In this document: in pieces, positions 1 through 11,429 of the stretch | Numbering within the stretch: position 1 is the first letter of the stretch | Layout: each line of letters starts with the position of its first letter | From: Crocodylus rhombifer | Taxonomy: Eukaryota > Chordata > Crocodylia > Crocodylidae | DNA length: 64,000 nt | Assembly (NCBI GenBank): GCA_038503035.1 | Contig: JAVSML010025176.1 | Span: 395,001-459,000, forward strand | Direction of reading: 5' to 3' | Position numbers and translations under genes: made by a program | Notes under the pieces: model-generated | Told to the model about the DNA's origin: nothing | Seen by the model: only the letters and a program-made list of their open reading frames with translations | Database searches by the model: none

Positions 1-214
1 CATATTTCCAAACAATCTGATGATTCGCAGCAAGCGTCCATTATGCCACAATCCATATCACATGGGCAGTTACAGTCCTCCCCCATTTCATCTCCACAGC
101 AACAACAGCAGGTCTCCGAAGTACAGATGCCGCAGGATGCTTGGCCCAAAACAATATTACAGAGGGTGAGAAATTCACAAAACAAGCATGCCAGGATACA
201 GTGAACACAGCAAT
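1..214 (-). CDS. MDFIC: MDFIC terminal coding exon (I-mfa domain), 3' end cut by window edge
   Basis: Read on the minus strand from 214 to 1, this exon gives two bases of a split codon, 70 complete codons and two bases of a further codon. Twenty of the 70 residues are cysteine, including a run of five (TSETCCCCCGDEMGEDCNCP) followed by CDMDCGIMDACCESSDCLEI. This is the conserved I-mfa domain of the MyoD family inhibitor proteins. From the known family length, only about 10 residues and the stop codon lie outside the window. A splice acceptor (minus strand TTTGTGAAG, AG at 216-215) precedes it. The G left by the upstream exon completes GAT (Asp), giving the family junction ...SSPE-DCCVHC. Family knowledge: MDFIC binds bHLH factors and other transcription regulators, and its palmitoylated cysteine-rich tail has been reported to associate with Piezo channels. 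No frame break or missing cysteine is visible. Confidence 0.95.
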
Positions 215-2377
215 CTTCACAAAGACCAATTTTGTAGCATGGCAAATATCAAAAAAAGAAAAAGAGAAAGAGAAAAGAGGATCAGTTATTATGAAATGTT
301 AAGTGCAAATATATCACATAATGATGACTAAGCAGTTGAAAGACTGCTTCATGGTGGATAAAAATATCCCCTCCCCTAATGCAAAAACTTCCTATTTCAT
401 CTTTCAGGTCACACACAAAACAATCCAACCCAAAAGCTAAACTGGTCCTGATTTTTATACCCCTGTCCCCAGTGATGCCAGCCTCAGTAGGATACCTCAT
501 TACTTTTGCCTGTTCTTACCTTCCTGCCATTATTGCCTTCTATCATGCAGAACCTATGCCTCAAATGCTCACTAAAGTCCAATGTACCAGTCTCTTAAGT
601 TTTTTCCTCAAACCACTTCTTCCATGAGTCCCGTATCTGATCATTTTTGCCAGTTATGAGAGAAATTCAGTTACTTCCCTTGGGTTTCCCAGTGCATCGC
701 ACACTTCAGAATCTGACTTCGAGATAGTAAGTTCCTTGTTTTTTTACATGTGTGTTCTACATAACACCAGAAAAAGAGGTGATATTTGTTACATAAACGA
801 AATAAAGCTAGAAGTTTGCTAGAATACTCGTCTGCAATATATTTTGCAAAAAATACCTTAATGCTCACAAAAAGACTGATTATAACAGAAGACCTAAAGT
901 ATAAGACATTTTCTGAACTGCTTACTTTCACCGCTCTCACTATTTATGCTATAGTACTCTTAGTGTATAGTTGTGTGGAATTAACTAGCGCTAACCCTAC
1001 CTCAGACCATATTTCAAATCAAATCAAACTCAACTGTATTGAGAGTAACCCACTGCATGTCTTGAGGCACAATTTAAGAGAAGGGAAATCTCAAGAGAAA
1101 GACAAAGACTAAACACTAAAAACTTTATGACATTTTGAACTGGTGAGAGTTTAGGACATCACTGGCTCCAGCAGCTGAAAATGTATGCATAAATTATGCA
1201 TCTCTGTTTTGCTGCTATTCATGAACTTCTTCATGTGAGATTTTTGCTTTTTCTATGACAGACCAGTATGCTGTACATACATTTTTCAACAATTAAGGAA
1301 AAAAATCTGTTCTGACTGCACATTTTATATTACTCTTCTATACAATTCTCTCAGTAGCCTTATTTTTAATCAATCTTTCAAAATGTAAATTAGATGTACA
1401 CCTGAACTGAAATATGCAGCTGTCAGAGGCACTAGTAAATCACACATGCTAAATGAGGAGATGGCTCAAAGTAGTACCCCACAAAATGTTAGCTGGACAG
1501 TAGGTACCCAAACAATGAATGTATGTAATTACCTCAAACACTTGCTATTGATATTTAGGTCTAATTCCACAATACAGGCTGGAGAAATGCACAAACATTG
1601 AAAGTGTAACTAAACATAGAGCAATGAGAAGAAAATTATAGGACTGAGGAATATATTTAGTTGATCTTCTCAAAATCCACCCACAGCAAACCAAATTACA
1701 GGCAACATGTTCTGAAATGATTGGCAGCAAACACACAAATATAGCGTATCAAGTATATAAGATTTGTTCTGTGTTCATAATTAAGCAACACATGTTATGT
1801 ACTTTGAAAAAGAACCAGGGATACTTTAAATAATAAATAAAAGTTTTAGACCTGCAGGAGCTCTAAAACAATATGGATGCTGTAGAAGGATTCACAATGC
1901 TTATTGTAAGAATTGAATAGCTGTAGTGTTAACAGACTGATTTCTGTGGGCTGTCATTGGCGAAGTTTAAACAGACCGAAAGCAAAACCAGATTAACAGT
2001 AACATATTGAAAAAGAACCATAATAGTATTTTCATAATGGTATAACTGTACAATAGTTTTTCCTTTACCTTTTTCATTTGACACCAAACTGTTAAGTATC
2101 TATACACAGATGTAGTAAGGAAATTGTCCTACTAACCTGAAAGTAATAACCAGAGATAATGGAGTACCATTTTAGTAAACTGGTAAAATCATATTCAGTA
2201 TTAGGTGACTGATTAGAAAAAGTATGCCACAACTTGAAAGACTATGGAAAACTTTAACCAAACTACATTTATGAAGGCCAGATGCAATATAATAAATGAG
2301 CTCAGCAATATAGTTGCAATAAGCTCCAACCAGACTAATCTATTAGTTTGGCAGAAATCTTACTTGTTTCTGGTGAT

Positions 2378-3202
2378 TAGGGGTGCACTGATAGAGATTT
2401 TTGGGGCCAATACTGATAGCCAATTTTTAAGGAGGCATATCAGCTGATACCAATCTGATTTCCAATACCAGCCTGGCAGCTTGGAAAGCTGAATGCCCTG
2501 GTAAGTCTGGTGTGGTGGAAGGGGAGGAAGAAAGGAGGGGCATGGGGGGGGGCAGGTCAAGGGCCCTGTGGTGAGGGAGGAGTTAGGTTGAGGCTGAGGC
2601 AAGCACTGCCCAGTCAGGGTAGTGTGGGCGCAGGATGGAGCTGCAACTTGGCCAGGAGGTGCATGGAGGGGGGGTGGCTCCCAATCTGTGCGCCACTCAT
2701 CTGGGAGGGCATGGAAGGTGCCCCCAGATCTGTGTGGGGCAGAGTAGGGAGAGCCAGGAAGAGACCCACACAGCCCCAGCCCCAGCCTGTTCCACCCTGA
2801 TCCAGGGGCACATGCCCCCCCATACCCTTCCGAACAAGCACTGGGAGCCCCCCCGCCGCAGCTCTGTCCCATGCCGGCGCCTGCCCCACCTCAGCTGGGC
2901 AGCACTTGCCCCAACCCCTGCATGAGCCCCACTCCTCCCCCTCACCACAGAGGCCTTGATCTGCCCCACCACACTCCTTCCCACCTCGCGCCCCTTGTAC
3001 CACACCAGAGTTACCAGCTGCACACAGCTCTCCAAGCCATTGGGCTGTGCTCCTCGCTGTCTACGTGCTGCGCTGTGGCTGCATGCACACACAGGCATTT
3101 ATCAGCCAAATTATCAGCCACATCAGGCTAATTTCCAATATGTTCAATTTTCTTTATAACAGTGCCGATCCGATATCAGGCCGATGTATCAGTTCACCTC
3201 TA
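2378..3202. mobile_element. Non-autonomous hAT-like element with GC-rich core
   Basis: The left end TAGGGGTGCACTGATA is mirrored at the right end, whose reverse complement is TAGAGGTGAACTGATA. Flanking 8-mers ctggtgat (2370-2377) and ccagttat (3203-3210) agree at 5 of 8 positions, as expected for an old 8-bp hAT target duplication. Between AT-rich subterminal parts lies about 600 bp of GC-rich, strand-asymmetric sequence with long G runs on the plus strand. Open frames of up to 170 codons there are low-complexity Gly/Pro/Ser translations, not a transposase. Confidence 0.75.
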
Positions 3203-3844
3203 CCAGTTATGTCTTCACTGCAGTATTAACTAGCTTGGGTACTGGTACAAGTATAGTTACAGTATAGAGCAGGTAAATAATTCAGATACTCAGTCTGCAC
3301 AGAGATCCACGGAGGTACAGCTAGACTGTTAACAAGGACACAAACTAGAAAAGCATATTTCAAGTATGTATATATGTGCTAGTGGTTGCAGCAAGTACAT
3401 ATCTCTGTCTACCTATTAATTTTAACTATGGTCAAACAAAAGTAGTGATTATTTACACAAATATAATAGATTAAAAGTATAAGTGATAAGTTTAGTTTTT
3501 GAGATTAATGAATAATTAGAATTTTGGGCACAAAAAAGTGAATAACGTAATTTTCATTGAGCCAACTAACACAGGGAAATATTGACAAGATGATCATCAG
3601 GGGCAGTAGGTAGGAACAGTGTCATCTGCATCGATAAATATCTTGGCTTAAGTAGAATACATAACTTAATGCATTTAATATCAATAATTGGTCAGATATG
3701 GTAAAAATAGATTATTAACCAGATGATTCTAGATTAAAACCAGAAAGAGTTCAAGGATAGTTCATTCAAAAACTCCTCACTGTTTTGTAGGGAAGAAGTG
3801 GGAAAGGCTAGCACTGTATATCTTTACACATACTCCAGGGCTAG

Positions 3845-4180
3845 GGGGTGAAGAGGTGGGACGCTTTAATTAGAGTGGCTCTTGGGAGCCAGTCTGACTA
3901 AAGCACCTGCAACATCTCATGCATCTGGCATCCCGTGTTTCAAAGCGGTGGTGAGAGCCTTTTAGTTAAAGCTCGTTGAGCTCTTTTAACTAAAGCTCTC
4001 CACCATTTTGAAGTGTGGGAATGCTGAATACATGTGACACCAAGGCTGCTGGAGCATACTAATTAGCACATTCCAGCAGACTCAATTAATTGGAGTCTGC
4101 TCTGATGCATTTTAATTAGAATGTGTCAGAGCAGGCACCAGGCACGTGTATTGGTGCCCACTAAGAAACTTCAGTTGCTT
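3845..4180. mobile_element. Palindromic MITE-like repeat
   Basis: A long imperfect hairpin spans about 3928-4034. The arm ending in TTTAGTTAAAGCTC pairs with GAGCTCTTTTAACTAAAGC, and the flanking GTTTCAAAGCGGTGGTGAGAG pairs with CTCTCCACCATTTTGAAG. Further self-complementary pieces (TTTAATTAGA, CTAATTAG, AATTAATTGG) follow to about 4180. No coding potential is present. Exact ends and target duplication were not resolved, so the class is inferred from the palindromic design. Confidence 0.5.
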
Positions 4181-5139
4181 TGTAAAGAAAGTTGTGGTTT
4201 GCATTAAAAAAGCTTCTATGTTATGACAAAAAACTACACCTGTATAAGTGAGCTTTACCCCAAGGCTTAGAAAATATATGAAATGCAACTGCGTGTCAAG
4301 TCACTGAAGATGATTAAAGCCACACTTGTCGTGATTATTTAGCTTGCTGTCATGGAAATGTTCACAGGCGGATCTAGGATCTGAACAGAGTGGATGCAGG
4401 TGATGGATATTACATAACACAACATAAGGTTTTAATAAAGTTAAAAAGAACCTAAAGGTTTTACAAATAAGCTAGGGGCTTAGGGTTGTATTATTCAGTT
4501 CAAGATTGAAGCAAAAAAATATATACATTTATTGGAATGTGCATCATAACAAACTAGGCAAAAAATAAGCAAAATATTTTGTTCCATTAGTCCTCCAGTC
4601 ATTAGAAATGAATGGACAAGTCTTTTTCAAGTTTAAAACCAAGGGCTAGCCTCCTGGAGCATCTTGACAATGCAACCAATGCTCCACAGAAAGTTATTCC
4701 CACACCTGAGTTAACGTTTTCAGAACAAATTAAAAATAGCCTCCAACAGTGAAATAGAAACTACATTACCAGGAGCAGCTAACAGGCAGCAGAATTGCAG
4801 AGGGAAGGTTAGCTTGATTAGTTGAACATCAAGACCATCAAAAAGGGGAATGGGTGCTTAAGACCAGTGTAATGAAGACTTCAGAAGGCTTCAGGTAGAG
4901 TATAATGAGGCATGAAAGCAATTGGATATTTCAGTGTTGCCTGATTAGAAATGATGCTGCCATGCCAGCCAGTTGGCTTTAAACTTTAGGTGGACCACAA
5001 ATCAATCCAAGGTGCAACTGCACCTGCCTGGAAATAGTGTTCATTTTTATGTTCAAGTACAGTTTTCTCTCTGTTTTTTTGTATGAAGGAGGTAGACAGA
5101 TTAATCAGTAGTTTGTTTTTTATTATTATTTAAGATGAC

Positions 5140-5394
5140 CAGGGATCTTGGTTTTCTCTGATAAAAAAACAACCAATTTTTGGATTAAAAAAAAGTAACC
5201 CAAAAACCCAGTTTTTGGTGATTAAAATGAAATGCCTGAATGGGTTTTTGGGTTACTTTTTTTTAATCCAAAAATTGGTTGTTTTTTTATCAGAGAAAAC
5301 CAAGATCATGGAAAAACGTGGATTTTGGTTTACATTTTTTAATCCAAAAATTGGGGTTTATATATTTTTTTATCAGAGTAAACTAGGATCCCTG
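5140..5394. mobile_element. hAT-type MITE with exact 8-bp target duplication
   Basis: The element starts CAGGGATCTTGGTTTTC and ends with GGATCCCTG, which is CAGGGATCC reversed. It is flanked by identical 8-mers aagatgac at 5132-5139 and 5395-5402. Terminal CAGGG plus an 8-bp duplication is the hAT signature. The interior is almost entirely inverted copies of the terminal sequence, so there is no room for a gene. Its ends resemble those of the 1.7-kb element at 34177-35875 (CAGGGATA... / ...GGATCCCTG), suggesting that family as a source of transposase recognition. Confidence 0.9.
5144..5307. repeat. Perfect 67-bp inverted repeat
   Basis: Arm 5144-5210 is the exact reverse complement of arm 5241-5307, including the runs of eight and seven A/T, with a 30-nt loop (5211-5240). 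A further diverged copy of the right arm lies at about 5328-5394 and forms the true element end. The left arm can therefore pair with either of two right arms. The structure is inside the hAT MITE at 5140-5394. Confidence 0.97.
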
Positions 5395-7414
5395 AAGATG
5401 ACTTCACATTTGAAGAGTGAAGATATTTTTACAATTTTATCCCTAGGGAAGCAGCTGGACAGGAGCTAACAGTATAAGACAACAGATGTGTAGAACAAAC
5501 CATTAATAAAATTAAAATGCAGTTATTTTCAAGAAGGCCATAGAACATTTCACAAACATTATAAAAACAGATAAAGACTAAAGTACTGAAAATAAAAATA
5601 CCCATCTTCATCACTGCCTCCTTTGATACGCAAATTTGCAAATCAGAAATTAACAACCACGCCAGTCATAATACTAGAGTTATGCACTGATTTGCAAGAG
5701 GCAGAATGCACTTGCTTTAAATAAAGGAGCTAGACTCATGGAAGCTACTTTTCAGTTTCCAGCACAGTGAACTACCTCCCCTGAAACCTGCAATACTTTC
5801 CAGATATTTACTGAACAGACAGTCTTGTTGGTCTAAATAAAGCTACTTCACTCTTGGCTAATTATGAAAGACCAAAGCTATCCATGTATGCTCAATTACA
5901 CAAAGAAATGATGCACTATTAATTTGGCTGCTGGTGCTATTATGGGCATCACTATGGATATGTTTTTCTTTCATCTCTTCTTAGCTGGAGTGTTGCAAGA
6001 ACTTATGCATATACTGTTTCTTCTGATTTAAGCTATGCTTAAAGCAAACATATTTTCAATTCAAAAACTTATATAGTGAACTACTTAACTATTCCATTCT
6101 ACTATACAAAGACCTTTCTTTGACCTTTCCGTGACCAATGACTTGTCTGTATACTGTACAAAATCTCTGATCCATGTTTCAAGGAACAAAATTGAAACAT
6201 CAATTAATCTATTTTCTTCCTGCTATTAATTTTTAAAATGGGCTATGAATAGCTGTCTGGTTAAAGGATTATTCAACATGCTAAAATGTACACACTCTTA
6301 CCATATCTACCTAGCTTGAATATTGTGTATGCTAATATGACATCTGTTATCTGAGGCATTTCTCCAGAACTTCAGTAGTTTGATCGGAGCCACAAGTACT
6401 ACAGTCAAATGTAACACAGACAGGAAATTTAGATGGAATGGAACAGATTGGTAAAAAACTGGTCCCATCCACAAACATCACCAAGAGAGTATTTCTTAAT
6501 TTCCTGTTTATGGCTGTCAGTCTTCATTTAAAAATAGAGGACATATTTCACAGTGGATTTTGTAACAGCAGTAAGAAACTTTGAGGGTGTTTAACAACTT
6601 GGCAGAAACTACATACTCATCCTCCTGTGGTTCCCACGGTCAAACTTAAACTCTTCAGCTCTAAACACATTCTACCAATGCTACATTCAATCAGTGGGTC
6701 TAAAAAACATCTCCCTCAGTTGTTAATGTCCTTTGAAAGACAGCAGTGCACAAATGACCAATATACCACATGGGATCCCTCCCCCCGCCAAAAAAAACAA
6801 AAACAAAAAACCCAACAACAAAACCAACCCCTCTTGGGTTCTTCAGTACCCTGTTGAGGACAGGTATGGTGATCTCTACTCCTTTCAGAAGATTCCCTAA
6901 CAAATCTTCTAAGGCTTTACACACTCCTGGATCTTAAGGTTGTGTTCATTTGTTTTTTACTTTAACTAAAACTGGATAAGCGTAAGTATAATGAAAATAC
7001 AAGTTTGCATGGAAGATTGTTTCCAGTGAAGCCCACTTGCTCTCTCCACTTACACTGAAAATCCCAACAGGTGCTGAAGATGACTCAGCAGTGGAACATA
7101 TTAACCCAACTATCTGGAACAAGAGTCTTATTTTACAGCTTGGGAAAGATTTGGAAGAAGGGTGAATTCAGAAACCTTGAGGGCTTGGAGTGTCTTTTGT
7201 GCAACTTTTTAAATACTCTGCTCCTTTCTCTTGCAGGAACAGTCTTTTTCTGTATACTACAGCATAAAGTAAGGTTGCTATACATATAACCATCTTCAAA
7301 ACTCCAGCAACAAAAGGCATAAGGTAAAGCCAGATGCCAACTCTGTCCATATGCCAACAGCTGTTTTATCCTTCTCCTCCCACCCCCCAAGTCAGTTGTT
7401 TTCTAACACACTGA

Positions 7415-7763
7415 GTGCATCTACACATGCAATTAAATATTGTTTATTGTGTCACAATTAAATGCAACACAATAAACTCCGGAGCAGTTCAAGCCAGAGT
7501 CAACTAATCCTGGATACAGCATCTACACGTGCTCCTGGGACAGCAACAATTTGAGCCAGAGCAGAGCAGGCTCCTGGCCGGCTAAGCTGACCAGGCACTA
7601 TGTATGCCCACAGTCAGCATCTACATGTGTGTTTCGGCACACTAAATTAACTCCTATGGCAGAGTTAATTTAGTTTACTGCACTCTAATACCAGTGCATG
7701 TGTAGACTGTGATGCTTTACTGCAGAGCTAATTAATGCAGTAAAGTGCACATGTAGATGTATC
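7415..7763. mobile_element. Palindromic MITE (TGCATCTACACATGCA family)
   Basis: The left terminus TGCATCTACACATGCAATTA is mirrored by a right terminus whose reverse complement is TACATCTACATGTGCACTTT. The interior is self-complementary with repeated TTAATTTAGT and AATTAACTC pieces and the phrase GCATCTACA at several places. Related termini occur at 18040-18290 and 40570-40970, so it is a dispersed family. No target duplication was established and no coding capacity is seen. Confidence 0.65.
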
Positions 7764-8033
7764 CATTGTGTAACACAATCACATTTCCCACTCAATTTAT
7801 GTGTATAATCTATGGTTATATGTACCCCTTCCCCAAAAATCAGGACCCCTTTGCCTTAAGGTTAATAGTGTAGCATCCAGGGGAAAAAAAATGTTTTTAT
7901 CAATGTTTGATGAGGTTGAAACCATCTCCATTAAAGACCTATTCTATTTCCTATACTCCCCACTTACAGAACAAGCCAACCTCTGTTTCATCAGACCTCT
8001 GAAGGTCCTTTAAGTCATACTTATGCACTACTT

Positions 8034-8463
8034 CAGTGGTGCCTAAACTATTTACCCCACAGGCTGGATAGGAGGGTCCAGGTCCATCCATGGGCCAGAT
8101 CCAGCCAGTCAGTTTGATTTAGTACATGCAGCCAGCACAGCAAGGCCCAATTTGGCCACTGGAAGATTTACAGCCTAACCCTGATCAATCTGCTGAGGGG
8201 AGGACAGAAAGGGTGCACAGAGCAGCCCCAATCTGTATGTGTACAAGCAAGAGAAGTTGGGGAGCAGCCCGGACTGATCCGGACTTGCAGGGGTGCAGGC
8301 TCATCCTTTATACCACTGCATGGTGCTGGCCTCGGTGGGGCTGCATCCAGGTGCACAGAGCTCCCCTGCTGCCAAATTTTCCAACCTACAGGGAACCCAT
8401 AGGCTGAATGCCATGACTCTGTGGGCTAGATTTGGCCCATGGGCTGGAGTTTGGGCATTCCTG
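8034..8463. mobile_element. Non-autonomous hAT-like element
   Basis: The left end CAGTGGTGCCTAAACTATTT pairs with a right end whose reverse complement begins CAGGAATGCCCAAACTCC. Inner subterminal phrases also mirror (gggccagatcc / tttggcccat). The design, CAGTGG..CCAAACT with mirrored end, is typical of vertebrate hAT MITEs. The flanking 8-mers (cactactt / tactgcaa) match poorly, so the element is old or one end is shifted. Confidence 0.55.
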
Positions 8464-8941
8464 TACTGCAATTTTCATGAGCAACGTTTCAGTGGTTCTG
8501 ATACAATGGTTACCATAAAAGTGCTATATCCTGATATATGATTTTTGAGAACAGTTCCTGTTTTTGGTATTTTTTTAAGACTAGAAGACTAGCAAATATA
8601 CAATTAAAAAAATATTTGTGTTGTACGTTACATCAAAGTGATAACTTTGCCATTGTTCAACACTGTCAAGTAAAGTTCAACTTTAACTAGACTTTCCAAA
8701 ACACAATAGTTTGAAGAATCACTACCAAACCTGATTTATGAGAGGGTATCTAAAAAAAATATAGAGTCCTTCATGCTGAATGAATTGTCTGAAGGTTTAT
8801 TTTCTCATAAATTGTAAGTTTTACGTAATGTTATAAATACGAAGTGCATGGCAAGGAAACAAACACAAAACACTGCAGATTTTTATAACTTGTTAACATA
8901 CTATCCCATAGCATCTGCTTGAGCTGTACCCTATTTTAAAG

Positions 8942-9227
8942 CTGTGGTTCTCAACCTTTTCAGAGTAAAGGCACCCCTCAGAAAATTCTCTCTCTTAGCT
9001 TTCACTTTTTTTTTTTTACTATAGAAAGTATTGGAGCAATTCTTCTGTTGCAAAGAACCCAGAAAGACCACAACATGTCAGAATGTTTCTGGCACTATGA
9101 AATTCCTATTTGAAATCTCTGGGTTCATCCTGTGTGTAGGTGTATACATACTTAACAGTTCTAACATTGCATGGTACCCTACAGCACCCTTAAAAGGATT
9201 CTTAATTACCCTGGTTGGAAATCATAG
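8942..9227. mobile_element. Old hAT-like MITE
   Basis: The left end CTGTGGTTCTCAACCTTTTC followed by AAGGCACCCCTC is the common vertebrate hAT terminus. The right end, reverse complement CTATGATTTCCAACC, mirrors it imperfectly. Flanking 8-mers ttttaaag and ccttagaa share a weak similarity. The interior has a poly-T run and an 83-codon frame without recognisable content. Confidence 0.5.
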
Positions 9228-9329
9228 CCTTAGAAAAAGTCATCCAAACTTTATGCAAGGACTTCCAAAGACAGAAAAATAACCTCATCCCCAAAGTTCT
9301 CCTATTCTCTACATTGCCCACAATGGTTT

Positions 9330-10045
9330 ATAGTCTCACTGCTAAAAATAAGTTTCCTCATCTCTAAGCCTGATTTGTCTAGCATCAAGTTCCAGCTACT
9401 GGATCATGTTATGCCTTTGTCTGCTAGATTAAAGAGCACTCTACCATCAGAAATCTTCTCCTTAAGAAGGTACTTGTAGACCCTGATCAAAGTGACCTCT
9501 TAACCTTCTCTTGAAAAACTAAAAGCTCAATCTTATTTAGATTACTCACTGCAAGACATTTTTCAGTTTCCCAGACTTTGAATAATTCTTGTAGTTCTTT
9601 TCTGAACCCTTTCCAATTTCTCAACATATTTTTTTAAAGTGCCGACACCAGAACAGTACAAAGTTTTCCAGTAATGGTCTCATTACTGCCATACACAAAG
9701 GTAATACCACCTTTCCACTTTTACTCAATATTTTTCTACTCATACATCCAGGGACTACATTTTCTGTCTTTGCCACCAAATTGCATCAGAGATTCATATT
9801 CTCTTGGTTATCCACTATGATGCCTGAGTCCCTTAAAGGGCAACTGATCTCCAAAATAGTCACCAATCTTCTAAATGTGATTTAAATTCTATATTTCTAT
9901 ATGTCTGAGCTTGCATTTGGCTGTCTCAAAATTGTGCATACAGAGAAGCCTGGCTCAATGACTCTTCTAGATTGTTCTATAGTATTGAACTGTCCTCACA
10001 GTGTATCACTTCACCCATTCTACTGTCATCTCCAACTCTGCCACC
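9330..10045 (-). mobile_element. Ancient CR1/L3-type LINE 3' region
   Basis: On the minus strand this segment follows the typical layout of the 3' third of CR1/L3 elements as a heavily mutated relic. Recognisable pieces on the plus strand are cctgatcaaagtgacctctt, aaccttctcttgaaaa, ctgaaccctttccaat and accagaacagtacaaagt, which correspond to reverse-transcriptase tail motifs. No frame survives. It is far older than the CR1 copies elsewhere in the window. Confidence 0.6.
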
Positions 10046-10737
10046 AGGGTGGATAAAAAATTTTTTTATTATTTAAAAACCCAGCTTTTTTAAAAATTTA
10101 AATCAGATTTCTTTAATTTAGATTATAATTGTTTTCCTTTTTTTAAAATAAACCAGCTTAAAATGAAATTTGAATTTAATGTAGCATAGGCCATGGTATG
10201 CATTCAATATAATCTATTAAAATTATTTAAATAAAATAATATGTTGAGTCAATGAGCCTCTACTAAAAACTCCGGAGTTGAAGGCTGGTTTCCTTCTATA
10301 TAAGAATGAGGGGAGAAAACATTTAACTTTTGAGGTCAAGCTTTAAAAATATGACATAATATTTCATGTATTAGGGGCCTGACCCTGCAAGAGATACAAG
10401 ATCTATACTAGTGGACTCAAAGGATCAACAGAGTCATCACAGTTGCTGGAACCTAATTCTACAAATGTAGGAAAGATGAGAAGAAATGTAAAAGATAACA
10501 AAGCAAATTTAAAACATACATGGGTACAGGACTCTTTTAATGCCTCTTTTAGCTAAAGATTTAAATACTCCAAGAATAAGGGAAAATACTGTTGAAATTG
10601 CAAATCACTTCCATAACAACCAATTTGCTCGAGCTTCACTGAAGATTGAGCTACAGAATCCAACCTAGTTCTCCCCCAAGATGCATGATGGAATTCAGTG
10701 GTTGACTGCTATGAGCTATTTGAGACTAGAATAGATT

Positions 10738-10918
10738 CTCAGCAGGGGTGGTGCAGGCACCTGCCCTAGAGATCTTCAAAAAGAGACTGGATGCACACCT
10801 TGCTGGGGTTACTTGACCCCAGCAGTCTTTCCTGCTTAGAGCAAGGGGGCTGGACTCCATGATCTCACAAGGTCCCTTCCAGCCCTAAAATTCTGTGAAT
10901 CTGTGAATTTATTAAGAA
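10738..10918 (+). mobile_element. CR1 3'-end fragment
   Basis: The fragment encodes the very end of CR1 ORF2 (Leu-Glu-Ile-Phe-Lys-Lys-Arg-Leu-Asp-Ala-His-Leu-Ala-Gly-Val-Thr, then stop). The conserved CR1 3' UTR follows (GGGGGCTGGACTCCATGATC, GGTCCCTTCCAGCCCTA) and a tail of ATTCTGTGAATCTGTGA units. It is severely 5'-truncated, as is usual for CR1. Confidence 0.85.
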
Positions 10919-11366
10919 CTGGCCTATTCTGGTGACCATTTGTGAGGTAAACAGTAAAAAAATTAATGGAAGTATCATAGCTGGAGTAGTCAGCATTGGA
11001 TTAAAGAAAAATGTAGAAACTAGGGTGAATACAGAAAAACTTATTTCCATAACTTCGGACCATGCCAATTAAACAAAGATCCATGGCTGTATTGCAGATA
11101 CTGTTGAAATTTGGAATGAACTTGAAAAAACATTGAAACAATGAATACCCAACAGCAAAGTTAAATTGCAGCCAGTAAAGATGTGGCTGGATCAAGCATT
11201 TATTCCACCTCATTTTTTCGCCAACATTATGAACACAAAGTACCAGCGTAGATACCTGCCATGGGACGGAGTCCCTAGAAATGGCCACGATGTCTTTAGG
11301 GCCCTGTAACCGTGCCAGCTTCACCCTGTGGACACCTTCTAATCTCACCAGCCACATCTTGTTGTT

Positions 11367-11429
11367 TGACACTGTGTCAAAGGCCTTTTTATTTATTTAG
11401 ATTTTTAAAAGGCCTTTGACACAGTGTCA
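11367..11429. repeat. 23-bp perfect inverted repeat at a CR1 5' junction
   Basis: Arm 11367-11389 (TGACACTGTGTCAAAGGCCT plus TTT) is the exact reverse complement of 11407-11429, with a 17-nt AT-rich loop. The right arm is CR1 coding sequence (Lys-Ala-Phe-Asp-Thr-Val-Ser) and begins the plus-strand CR1. The left arm is an inverted copy of the same bases, followed leftwards by sequence I cannot assign. Confidence 0.9.

Noticed and set aside
1..165. Plus-strand Gln-rich open frame ending at a GT donor-like site, resembling a coding exon
   Set aside because: The opposite strand encodes the MDFIC I-mfa domain with a correct acceptor and phase. The plus-strand Gln run is just the complement of the cysteine run.
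2360..3131. Overlapping frames of 86-170 codons on both strands
   Set aside because: They are low-complexity Gly/Pro/Ser translations of the GC-rich core of a hAT-like element with no domain motif.
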